Source: Polaromonas sp. | GTDB taxonomy: Bacteria; Pseudomonadota; Gammaproteobacteria; Burkholderiales; Burkholderiaceae_C | Assembly (NCBI RefSeq): GCF_030689685.1 | Contig: NZ_JAUYEY010000004.1 | Location: forward strand, 1-64,000 | Direction: 5' to 3' | DNA length: 64,000 nucleotides | Shown: positions 16,230-23,512 of the stretch, one piece after another | How positions within the stretch are numbered: the first letter of the stretch is position 1 | How the letters are laid out: each line of letters starts with the position of its first letter | Notes under the pieces: model-generated | Seen by the model: the letters and a program-made list of their open reading frames with translations, nothing else | What the model was told of the DNA's origin: nothing | The model's database searches: none | Made by a program: the position numbers and the translations under genes

Positions 16230-16946
16230 TCAGCATTTGCCCAGCCAGGAACCAATCTCATCGAGACGGTCAGTATTTTGAATGGGCGCTTGCGCAGCTA
16301 ACAAAAGAGCTTGGCGAACTCCCGCCAGAACGCTGTCGATCACGGGCACCCCCACCTGCGCCTGCACTTGTGCAGCCATGCCCGCAAGGCCAGCACCCCC
16401 CAAAATGACGGCCTGGACATTGAATTGCCTCACGGCTTGCTGGCAGGCGTCAGCCAGCAGAGCCGGTGCGGCGAGCGGGTCCCGGGCCAGCTGCGCCCCT
16501 GTGGGATCAATAGTCACAATACCCCTCAGCGCCGAGCGATAACCGAGGTTTTCTGCCATGCGCTGCAAGATGGGCTTCCAACGCTGCCCACCCGTGACAA
16601 CCGCAAAGCGTCCATATCGTGCGGCCTTGGCGAACGCCGCCTCCGCCAGACCTGTGACCGGCGCTGCACTGGCTTCGCGAAGTGCAAACAGGCCAGGGTC
16701 CCCAAAACAGCCTATCAACACCGCGTCGGGAGGTGTGGCATTTCCGGCCACTGCACCTGCCCAAGCGGCCAGGGTGGCGTGACCAGCCACGGCATAACTG
16801 GCCTCGCACGATATATAGGGAGCACCAAACCTGGCAGTGACAACGTGCACCTGCACCTCAGCTCCCGCAGCATTTTGCCCATGGTGTTGCAGCAAGGCTG
16901 TCACGCTTGCCGAAGTATTTGGATTGATGATCAGAATGTGGCGCAT
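16230..16946 (-). CDS. Asp/Glu/hydantoin racemase superfamily protein
   Basis: This 238-residue protein begins HILIINPNTSASVT, the classic start of hydantoin/allantoin racemase-like proteins, and carries the first catalytic cysteine C80 in LIGCFGDPG. The second cysteine expected in a GCAG motif is replaced by glycine (G184 in ILGGAGLAG). Racemases of this fold normally use both cysteines as acid and base. Single-cysteine relatives catalyse decarboxylation or other one-sided chemistry, so a non-racemase role is possible. It converges on the deacetylase gene with 15 bases between, and probably belongs to the same catabolic patch. Confidence 0.8.
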   Translation of the reverse strand: MRHILIINPNTSASVTALLQHHGQNAAGAEVQVHVVTARFGAPYISCEASYAVAGHATLAAWAGAVAGNATPPDAVLIGCFGDPGLFALREASAAPVTGLAEAAFAKAARYGRFAVVTGGQRWKPILQRMAENLGYRSALRGIVTIDPTGAQLARDPLAAPALLADACQQAVRQFNVQAVILGGAGLAGMAAQVQAQVGVPVIDSVLAGVRQALLLAAQAPIQNTDRLDEIGSWLGKC

Positions 16947-17010
16947 GACAAGCCCATGCTAAAGCAACGAGACAGGTGCGACAAGCTAAGGCGCTGCCAG
17001 GTCGCTACGC

Positions 17011-18138
17011 CTAAGCGCCCATCAGCTTCAGGTCCAACGCGCGCTCCGCCAGCCATACCAGGGCAATCAGCAGCGTGAGCAGCGAGCCCCCCACAAAGAT
17101 GCCCTGGCGGTAAAAACCAGTGTTGCGCAACCAAAAAGCGGCGGGCAAAAATGCCGCCACAATCGCCAACTGCCCAATCTCGACCCCGACGTTGAAGCCT
17201 ACCAGGCTCAGCACGAGCGTCTCTTGTGGCAAGCCCAAATCGCCCAGCACGCTGGCAAAGCCAAAGCCGTGAATCAGGCCGAACACAAAGGCAATCAGCC
17301 AGCGACGCTCGTTGACCACGGGCTTGAGGTTGTTGAGCGCCGCCAGCACCACCGACAAGGCAATCGCCGACTCCACCAGCCGGGAGGGCAGCGAGACCAG
17401 TCCCAGCGCGGCCAGGGACAAAGTGATCGAATGGGCCACGGTGAAGGAGGTCACCACCCACAACACCTCCCGCAAGGCCTCGCCAAACCGCCCCACACCG
17501 CGCCAGCGCCTCGCCTCGCGCACCAGCACCACCGGCAGCAACAGCGAGATCAGGAACAAGATATGGTCAAACCCGATCCAGATGTGCCAGACGCCTTGTA
17601 CAAAAAACTGCCCAAATTGCGCCACGAGCGATGGCTTGTCGGCGCTGAAACGCTGCCGGGCGTTGTCAGGCGCCATGATGGCCGAGTGGGTGATGCCCCC
17701 CAGGTCCAGACGCAACAAGCCCCGGTGCAGCGCATCCTGGTCAAACAGCAGGCGGTAGTTCACACCCAGCTCGCCCTCGTCTGACGGGCAGCTACCCCTC
17801 AACTTGAGCACGGCGTAGGCACCGTCGGTGTGCTCATCCACCTGGTGCCGGGTAACCTGCAGCACGCAGGCACCACCCCGATCCAGCGTCAAGGCACTCA
17901 AGGCCCAGGCGGCAATATCTGTGTGGCGGGCGCGCAGCTCACCCCAAGTGATCTCGCCGTTGCCATCGGCATCAAGCCCGATGGCAAAGTCAATGTCGCG
18001 CAAGGCAATGTCCCACTGACCGGTCAGCTGTTGGCTCTTGACATCGAGCACCAGATAACTGTCGCTGGCCTTGTGCGCCCACACGGGGTTAATGAGCAGC
18101 AGCAGCGACACACTCAGAAAAAGGATGCGCCACCTCAT
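17011..18138 (-). CDS. HupE/UreJ-family membrane protein with EF-hand-like loop
   Basis: This 375-residue protein has a signal peptide (1-21), an extracytoplasmic domain of about 160 residues, and then about seven membrane helices resembling the HupE/UreJ group (DHILFLISLLLPVVL, VTSFTVAHSITLSLA, FGLIHGFGFASVL). The helix histidines in GFDHI, FTVAHS and LIHGFG are typical of putative metal transporters. In the N-terminal domain, DADGNGEITWGE (about 56-67) fits a calcium-binding EF-hand loop. The start overlaps the stop of the TPR gene by four bases, so the two are coupled. Transport of nickel, another metal or a gas is possible but unproven. Confidence 0.75.
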   Translation of the reverse strand: MRWRILFLSVSLLLLINPVWAHKASDSYLVLDVKSQQLTGQWDIALRDIDFAIGLDADGNGEITWGELRARHTDIAAWALSALTLDRGGACVLQVTRHQVDEHTDGAYAVLKLRGSCPSDEGELGVNYRLLFDQDALHRGLLRLDLGGITHSAIMAPDNARQRFSADKPSLVAQFGQFFVQGVWHIWIGFDHILFLISLLLPVVLVREARRWRGVGRFGEALREVLWVVTSFTVAHSITLSLAALGLVSLPSRLVESAIALSVVLAALNNLKPVVNERRWLIAFVFGLIHGFGFASVLGDLGLPQETLVLSLVGFNVGVEIGQLAIVAAFLPAAFWLRNTGFYRQGIFVGGSLLTLLIALVWLAERALDLKLMGA

Positions 18139-19346
18139 TTTTTACCCCCGTCAGCGCCCGCTGACTCAGACGCCTGCGCAAGACGGCGCGTGCGGGCGTC
18201 TTCAAAACCACTGCGCAGCAACCAGTCGCGCACGACCTGGGCGCTGGCACGGTCCTTGGCGGCAACTGCAGCTTCCAGCAGCACACGCGCATCCCTCGGC
18301 TCGCGCTGCACAGCGTAGTTCTCCTGCGCCAGACGCAAGGCGGTGGCCGGGTCCTGGCGCAAGCGCAGCTCAAACCGAGCCTCTTCGGCCCGGTGCGTCG
18401 TGTCACCGCGGGCGCGGGCGGCGGCAAACCGGTCCACCAGCATTTTTTGGTGTCGGGCGGCTTCAGGCAGCTTGAGCAGGGTCTCGGCCTCGGCCAGCCG
18501 CAGCAACAAGCTGTCGGCCGACTCCCATTTGGCCAGCAGACGAACCACCTCGGCCGGCTGACCAGCGTCGAGCAAAAAGTCTGTCCAGGCGGCAAGCAAA
18601 TACACATCGTCGCGCCCCAAGCCAAGTGCCTCGCGGTAATGCGCTTGCGCTTGCGCGTCTTGCCCGCGCCAAGCGGCGACCTCGCCCAGCCGGGTCAGGA
18701 GCCACAAGCGGTTGTCGGCATCCGTAGCCAGGTCCAAGATTTTCTGCAGGGTCTTGTAACCCAACGCCAGTTGCCCACTGTAGGCCTGCAACAGCCCAAG
18801 GCAGGCCCCCGCCAGCGTCTCGCGATCCAATTTTTGCAAGGCGGCGCATTCCTTCTGGGCAGCGCCATAGTCAGCTTCTACCAAATAAATGGCGCCGCGC
18901 CAGGCGTGGGCTGCCGCGTACTCTGGCGCCAGCGCCAGGGCGGCTTCGAAGTCCTTCAAGGCCCCTGCAAAATCATGTCGGTACTGGCGCAGCACACCCC
19001 GCAAAGTGAGCAAGGGCGCCGGCAAGGGGTTGGCAAAGCGGGTCACCACGGCCTCGGCATAGCCCACATAACGGGGATCCCCTTGGGCCAGCGCCAGATC
19101 AAAGTACCGTTGCGCCAGCTCTGTGGCCAATGAGGCGTCGGTGGGCGCTTTGGCCACAGCCGCACGCAGGGCAGCCAACTCGCGCGCGGTGCTGTCAGCG
19201 GCGCGGGTTGGCAGCTTCTCCAGCACTTCGGCGTCGTTGGCAGGCGTGCGCGGCACTGCGTGCGACACCGCCGCGGGTATCAACGCCGACAAGAGGATAG
19301 TGAAAACCCTGATACGCAGTAAACCTGTCAACCAATGAATAACCAT
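18135..19346 (-). CDS. Secreted tetratricopeptide-repeat protein
   Basis: This 403-residue protein has a signal peptide (about 1-30) and repeated helical hairpins spaced by about 34 residues. Examples are FAGALKDFEAALALAPEYAAAHAWRG and GQDAQAQAHYREALGLGRDD, typical of TPR units. TPR domains mediate protein contacts. It is translationally coupled to the downstream HupE/UreJ-like gene, so it may assist that membrane protein in the periplasm. No enzymatic motif is visible. Confidence 0.8.
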   Translation of the reverse strand: MVIHWLTGLLRIRVFTILLSALIPAAVSHAVPRTPANDAEVLEKLPTRAADSTARELAALRAAVAKAPTDASLATELAQRYFDLALAQGDPRYVGYAEAVVTRFANPLPAPLLTLRGVLRQYRHDFAGALKDFEAALALAPEYAAAHAWRGAIYLVEADYGAAQKECAALQKLDRETLAGACLGLLQAYSGQLALGYKTLQKILDLATDADNRLWLLTRLGEVAAWRGQDAQAQAHYREALGLGRDDVYLLAAWTDFLLDAGQPAEVVRLLAKWESADSLLLRLAEAETLLKLPEAARHQKMLVDRFAAARARGDTTHRAEEARFELRLRQDPATALRLAQENYAVQREPRDARVLLEAAVAAKDRASAQVVRDWLLRSGFEDARTRRLAQASESAGADGGKK

Positions 19347-19413
19347 GTCTGTTGTATGCTGCGTTGCCAGCCATTTTGTTGGCAGCTATTTGAATCACTA
19401 TCGGAGTTTACCC

Positions 19414-19599
19414 ATGCGCAAACTACTGTCAGTTTTGATCGCCGCGACCTTCGCCACCGTTTCTTTCACTTCGATTGCCGGCTCGCACGGCGGTGCCATG
19501 AAAGACGACAAGAAAATGGAAGAGTGCAAAAAGATGGACGCCGCCAAGGCCGACGACAAGATGAAGGCCGAGTGCAAAAAGATGATGGAAAAGAAGTAA
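19414..19599 (+). CDS. Small secreted Lys/Met-rich protein with ECKKM repeats
   Basis: This 61-residue product has a clear signal peptide (RKLLSVLIAATFATVSFTSIA, cleaved after about residue 21), leaving a mature peptide of about 40 residues rich in lysine, methionine, aspartate and glutamate. Two ECKKM units supply the only cysteines, about 20 residues apart. GGAG lies seven bases before the ATG and a strong terminator follows the stop, so this is a real single-gene transcript. Met, Cys and acidic residues suggest metal binding, but the family is not recognised. The divergent TPR gene starts about 70 bases upstream. Confidence 0.75.
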   Translation: MRKLLSVLIAATFATVSFTSIAGSHGGAMKDDKKMEECKKMDAAKADDKMKAECKKMMEKK

Positions 19600-19621
19600 T
19601 TCCGTTGACTTGTTCCCTGAC

Positions 19622-19648
19622 AAGCGGGCCATTTGGCCCGCTTTTTTT
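19622..19648 (+). terminator. Rho-independent terminator of the small secreted protein gene
   Basis: A nine-base perfect stem AAGCGGGCC/GGCCCGCTT with a four-base loop is followed by a run of T residues, 22 bases after the stop codon. Confidence 0.9.
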
Positions 19649-19690
19649 GTTTCTGGCACGGCTTGTGCGCAGTCCTGTTGGTTGATCTGA

Positions 19691-19813
19691 ACCCGGAATT
19701 GCCATGCACTCAAACAGACCGCAGTGCGAAAGGTCTCGTACTGGCTTGAACATCGGGGCACCGAATACGCCGCCGAAGTGATGCGCTTCTCTCACCTGCA
19801 AGCCAACGAATAA
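19691..19813 (+). other. Coding-like remnant of unknown origin
   Basis: One frame reads TAVRKVSYWLEHRGTEYAAE and then VMRFSHLQANE before a stop, a natural-looking protein C-terminus without any start codon or upstream body. A stop codon precedes it at 19688. It could be the tail of a lost gene brought in by recombination, or chance. I cannot name a family. Confidence 0.2.
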
Positions 19814-19830
19814 GGAATAGGAAACCCAGC

Positions 19831-19862
19831 AAAAAGCCCGAACTGTGGCCAGTTCGGGCTTT
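19831..19862 (-). terminator. Rho-independent terminator of the pdh operon
   Basis: A 13-base perfect stem AAAGCCCGAACTG/CAGTTCGGGCTTT with a four-base loop, ending in T residues on the minus strand, lies 22 bases beyond the lpdA stop. Confidence 0.9.
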
Positions 19863-19884
19863 GCATCGGAGAACGGGACTTCGG

Positions 19885-21720
19885 CTACTTGCGAGCCGGC
19901 GGCAGATCGGTGCAGCTACCGTGCGCCACTTCCGCCGCCATGCCGATGCTTTCGCCCAGCGTCGGATGCGGGTGGATGGTCTTGCCGATGTCCACTGCGT
20001 CGGCGCCCATTTCAATCGCGAGTGCGATCTCGCCAATCATGTCGCCCGCATGGGTGCCAACGATGCCGCCGCCCAGAATTTTGCCGTGGCCATGCGCTTC
20101 CGGGCTGTCGTCGAACAGCAGTTTAGTGAAGCCTTCGTCGCGGCCGTTGGCAATCGCGCGGCCGGAGGCGGTCCATGGAAACAGGCCTTTTTTGACCTTG
20201 ATGCCTTGCGCTTTGGCCAGGTCTTCGGTCAGGCCGACCCATGCCACCTCGGGGTCGGTGTAGGCCACGCTCGGAATCACGCGCGCATTGAAGGCGGCGC
20301 TGGCCAGTTCTTTGTTGCCCTGCAACTCGCCGGCAATCACTTCGGCGGCCACATGCGCTTCATGCACCGCCTTGTGCGCCAGCATGGGCTGGCCGACGAT
20401 GTCCCCGATGGCGAAGATGTGCGGCACGTTGGTGCGCATCTGGATGTCGACCGGGATGAAGCCGCGGTCGCTGACATTGACACCGGCTTTCTCGACGCCA
20501 AGCTTCTTGCCGTTGGGTGTGCGGCCCACGGCTTGCAGCACCAAATCGTAGGTTTGCGGGGCGGGCGCCGTGCCGCCCTCTTCCGCCGCAGCGAACGTCA
20601 CCTCGATGCCCGCCTTGGTCGCCCTGGCGCCCACGGTTTTGGTCTTCAGCATGAGGTTGTCGAAACGCGGCGCGTTCATCTTCTGCCAGACCTTGACCAG
20701 GTCGCGGTCGGCACCCTGCATCAGGCCATCCATCATCTCGACCACGTCGAGGCGCGCACCCAGCGTGCTGTAAACCGTGCCCATCTCCAGGCCGATGATG
20801 CCGCCGCCCAGAATCAGCATGCGTTTGGGCACGTCCTTGAGCGCCAGCGCGCCAGTGCTGTCCACCACCCGTGGATCGTCCGGCATGAAAGGCAGGCGCA
20901 CCGCCTGAGAACCGGCGGCGATGATGCAGGTCTTGAATGCAATGGTCTGGGTCTTGCCGGTTTTTTCCTGGCCCTCGGCACCGGCGGTTTCGTCCACCTG
21001 CAGGTGGTTGGTGCCGACGAACTGGCCGATGCCGCGCACCGTGGTGACCTTGCGCATCTTGGCCATGACGGCCAGGCCGCCAGTGAGTTTGCCGACGACT
21101 TTTTCCTTGTGCGTGCGCAGCTTGTTGATGTCCACCGTCGGCTCGGCGAAGGTCACGCCGAGCGCCTCGAAATGTTTGACCTCGTCCATCACGGCCGCCA
21201 CATGCAGCAGCGCCTTGGATGGAATGCAGCCGACGTTCAGGCAGACACCACCCAGCGTGGCATAACGCTCGACCAGCACAACTTTCAGGCCGAGGTCGGC
21301 GGCGCGGAAAGCCGCCGAATAACCGCCCGGGCCGGCGCCGAGCACCAGCAGGTCGCAGTCGAGGTCGGCGCTGCCGGTGAAGGCCGTTGCTGCAGGCGCT
21401 ATCTTTTCAGGAGCTGCTTGCGCAGGTACAGCATGGGCTGGAGCCTGTTTTTGTTCTGAAACCGGGACAGCAGCGGCGCCTTCGGCTTCCAGCGATAAAA
21501 CCACCGTGCCTTGCTTGACTTTGTCGCCCAGTTTGACTTTGAGCGCTTTCACGACACCAGCGTGGCTGGACGGAATTTCCATCGAGGCCTTGTCGCTTTC
21601 GACCGTCAACAGGCTCTGGTCGGCCTGGATGCTGTCACCGGCTTTGACCAGCACCTCGATAACGGTCACTTCGTCGAAATCGCCAATGTCGGGAATTTTT
21701 ATGTCTATCAATGCCATCAC
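19885..21720 (-). CDS. lpdA: Dihydrolipoamide dehydrogenase (E3) with N-terminal lipoyl domain
   Basis: This 611-residue protein is the E3 component that reoxidises the dihydrolipoyl arm and reduces NAD. Residues 1-80 form a lipoyl domain with K44 in ESDKAS. A flexible Ala/Pro linker (81-120) leads to the flavoprotein with GAGPGG (128-133), the redox cysteines C160 and C165 in GGVCLNVGC, and the C-terminal HPHPTLGE (from 583) base. The lipoyl domain is nearly the same as the first one of AceF, so the fusion probably arose by duplication within the operon. A hairpin repeat encodes part of the linker. The gene is last in aceE-aceF-lpdA and is followed by a strong terminator. Confidence 0.97.
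   Translation of the reverse strand: MMALIDIKIPDIGDFDEVTVIEVLVKAGDSIQADQSLLTVESDKASMEIPSSHAGVVKALKVKLGDKVKQGTVVLSLEAEGAAAVPVSEQKQAPAHAVPAQAAPEKIAPAATAFTGSADLDCDLLVLGAGPGGYSAAFRAADLGLKVVLVERYATLGGVCLNVGCIPSKALLHVAAVMDEVKHFEALGVTFAEPTVDINKLRTHKEKVVGKLTGGLAVMAKMRKVTTVRGIGQFVGTNHLQVDETAGAEGQEKTGKTQTIAFKTCIIAAGSQAVRLPFMPDDPRVVDSTGALALKDVPKRMLILGGGIIGLEMGTVYSTLGARLDVVEMMDGLMQGADRDLVKVWQKMNAPRFDNLMLKTKTVGARATKAGIEVTFAAAEEGGTAPAPQTYDLVLQAVGRTPNGKKLGVEKAGVNVSDRGFIPVDIQMRTNVPHIFAIGDIVGQPMLAHKAVHEAHVAAEVIAGELQGNKELASAAFNARVIPSVAYTDPEVAWVGLTEDLAKAQGIKVKKGLFPWTASGRAIANGRDEGFTKLLFDDSPEAHGHGKILGGGIVGTHAGDMIGEIALAIEMGADAVDIGKTIHPHPTLGESIGMAAEVAHGSCTDLPPARK
21398..21459 (+). repeat. Hairpin repeat in frame in the lpdA linker
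   Basis: GCTATCTTTTCAGG-AGCTGCTTGCGC, then GGGCTGGAGCC and TTTTT, follow the family plan with one damaged stem arm. It encodes roughly residues 88-108 of LpdA, within the Ala/Pro linker between lipoyl and flavoprotein domains. Confidence 0.7.
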
Positions 21721-21796
21721 TTATCTCCGCTTGATCGTGGGTTGTCAGCTGGTTTGCTTCAGCTCGACGGTGAACATCTCTGCCGACCGCCTGTGG

Positions 21797-23476
21797 TCAC
21801 AGCAGAACCCGGCGGAAGTCGCCCAGTATCTGGCCGAGGTAGGCGTTGAAACGGGCCGCTGAAGCGCCGTCGATCACGCGGTGGTCCCAGGCCAGCGACA
21901 GCGGCAACATCAGGCGCGGGCGGAAGGCTCCCCCTCCGTGGTTCGCGTCCCAGACCGGTTCCATCTGGCTCTTGGACACGCCGAGGATGGCGACTTCGGG
22001 CGCATTGATGATGGGTGTGAAGTAGCGCCCGCCAATGCCGCCCAGCGAGGAGATGGTGAAGCTTGCGCCCTGCATCTCGGCCGGGGCCAGCTTGCCGTCA
22101 CGCGCCTTTTTGGCCAGCTCACCCATCTCCTGCGATATCTGCATGATGCCTTTTTTGTCGGCATCCTTGAGCACGGGAACCACCAGGCCGTTGGGCGTAT
22201 CGGCGGCAAAACCGATGTTGTAGTACTGCTTGTAGACCAGTTGGTCGCCGTCCAGCGAGCTGTTGAACTCGGGGAATTTCTTCAGCGCTGCCACGCTGGC
22301 CTTGATCAGGAAAGCCAGCATGGTGACCTTGAGGCCTGATTTTTCGTTGTCCTTGTTGGTGGACACGCGGAAAGCTTCCAGGTCGGTGATGTCAGCATCG
22401 TCGTGGTTGGTGACGTGCGGGATCATCACGTAGTTGCGCAGCAGGTTGGCGCCACTGATCTTCTTGATGCGCGGCAGGTCCTTGCGCTCGACCGCGCCGA
22501 ACTTGCTGAAGTCCACCTTGGGCCAGGGCAGCAGGTCCAGCCCGGCGCCACTGCTGCCTGTTGCTGCCGCTGGCGCCTTCGTCGACTGGGCCTGGGTGCG
22601 CACATCGCCGGCCATCACGGATTTGGTGAAGCCCTGCACGTCGTCCTGCGTGATGCGGCCCTTGGGACCACTGCCCTTGACCTCGGCCAGCGGCACACCG
22701 AGCTCGCGCGCGAACTTGCGCACTGAAGGCGAAGCGTGCGGCAGTTGCCCGGTGGGGGCAGCTGGTTCATGCGTCGGCAAGGCGGCTGTCGGCGCTGCCG
22801 CAGCACTGGGTGCAGGGGCGGCAGCAGGTGCAGGCGCCGCAGCGGGTGCAGCAGACGCGCCAGCAGCCACGCCTTCGAGCACCAGCAACACGTCGCCGAC
22901 ATTGATCTTGTCGCCGAGCTTGATCTTTACTTCCTTGACCACGCCGGCCTGGCTGGACGGAATCTCCATCGAGGCCTTGTCGGACTCCACGGTCGCCAGC
23001 GACTGCTCGGCCTTGACGGTGTCGCCGACCTTGACCAGCACCTCGATCACAACCACGTCCTTGAAGTCGCCGATGTCAGGCACGTGGACCTCCACCGGGC
23101 TAGCTGCAGTGGCTGGTTCTGCTACTGATTTTGTAGCTGCTTGTGCTGGCGTGACGGGGGCTGGGGCTTTCGAGCCCTCCCCATGGGGGGAGGGTTGGGG
23201 AGAGGGAGAGCCAGCTTGTCCCGAAAGGGAGCTCGCGCTTGTGCTTTCAAGCACAAGTACAAGAGATCCTTGCTTGACCTTGTCGCCGAGCTTGACCTTG
23301 AGTTCTTTCACGACGCCGGCCTGGCTGGACGGGATTTCCATCGAGGCCTTGTCGCTTTCGACCGTCATCAGGCTCTGGTCGGCCTTGATGCTGTCGCCGG
23401 GTTTGACCAGCAGTTCGATGACCGTCACTTCGTCAAAGTCGCCGATGTCGGGAATGGTGATGTCTACCAGTGCCAT
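21797..23476 (-). CDS. aceF: Pyruvate dehydrogenase E2, dihydrolipoamide acetyltransferase
   Basis: This 559-residue E2 core protein transfers the acetyl group to coenzyme A. It has two lipoyl domains (K43 and K167 in ESDKAS), Ala/Pro-rich linkers, a peripheral-subunit-binding domain (about 248-284) and a catalytic domain ending AWDHRVIDGASAARF with the catalytic H532 and D536. The first linker (about 89-119) is encoded by two different repeat elements lying back to back. The gene sits 36 bases after aceE and 76 bases before lpdA in the same operon. Confidence 0.97.
   Translation of the reverse strand: MALVDITIPDIGDFDEVTVIELLVKPGDSIKADQSLMTVESDKASMEIPSSQAGVVKELKVKLGDKVKQGSLVLVLESTSASSLSGQAGSPSPQPSPHGEGSKAPAPVTPAQAATKSVAEPATAASPVEVHVPDIGDFKDVVVIEVLVKVGDTVKAEQSLATVESDKASMEIPSSQAGVVKEVKIKLGDKINVGDVLLVLEGVAAGASAAPAAAPAPAAAPAPSAAAAPTAALPTHEPAAPTGQLPHASPSVRKFARELGVPLAEVKGSGPKGRITQDDVQGFTKSVMAGDVRTQAQSTKAPAAATGSSGAGLDLLPWPKVDFSKFGAVERKDLPRIKKISGANLLRNYVMIPHVTNHDDADITDLEAFRVSTNKDNEKSGLKVTMLAFLIKASVAALKKFPEFNSSLDGDQLVYKQYYNIGFAADTPNGLVVPVLKDADKKGIMQISQEMGELAKKARDGKLAPAEMQGASFTISSLGGIGGRYFTPIINAPEVAILGVSKSQMEPVWDANHGGGAFRPRLMLPLSLAWDHRVIDGASAARFNAYLGQILGDFRRVLL
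23121..23173 (+). repeat. Hairpin repeat in frame in the aceF linker
   Basis: GCTACTGATTTTGTAGC-TGCTTGTGC, then GGGGCTGGGGCTTT, keeps the stem and tail of the family. On the minus strand it encodes about residues 102-119 of AceF. Confidence 0.7.
23175..23211 (+). repeat. Second repeat type (SPQPSP-coding palindrome) in aceF
   Basis: The stretch CCCTCCCCATGGGGGGAGGG followed by TTGGGGAGAGGGAG is a C/G-run palindromic element. On the minus strand it reads as SPSPQPSPHGEG (about residues 90-101). Such SPQPSP-coding palindromes occur as scattered short repeats in many proteobacterial genomes. Confidence 0.65.
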
Positions 23477-23512
23477 GTTTTTGTCTCCGTTCGCTTCGGT
23501 CAGGCCTGAATT

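Noticed and set aside
19861-21459. 532-codon open frame on the plus strand opposite lpdA
   Set aside because: His/Arg/Gly-rich composition typical of antisense frames in GC-rich genes; lpdA is unmistakable on the other strand.
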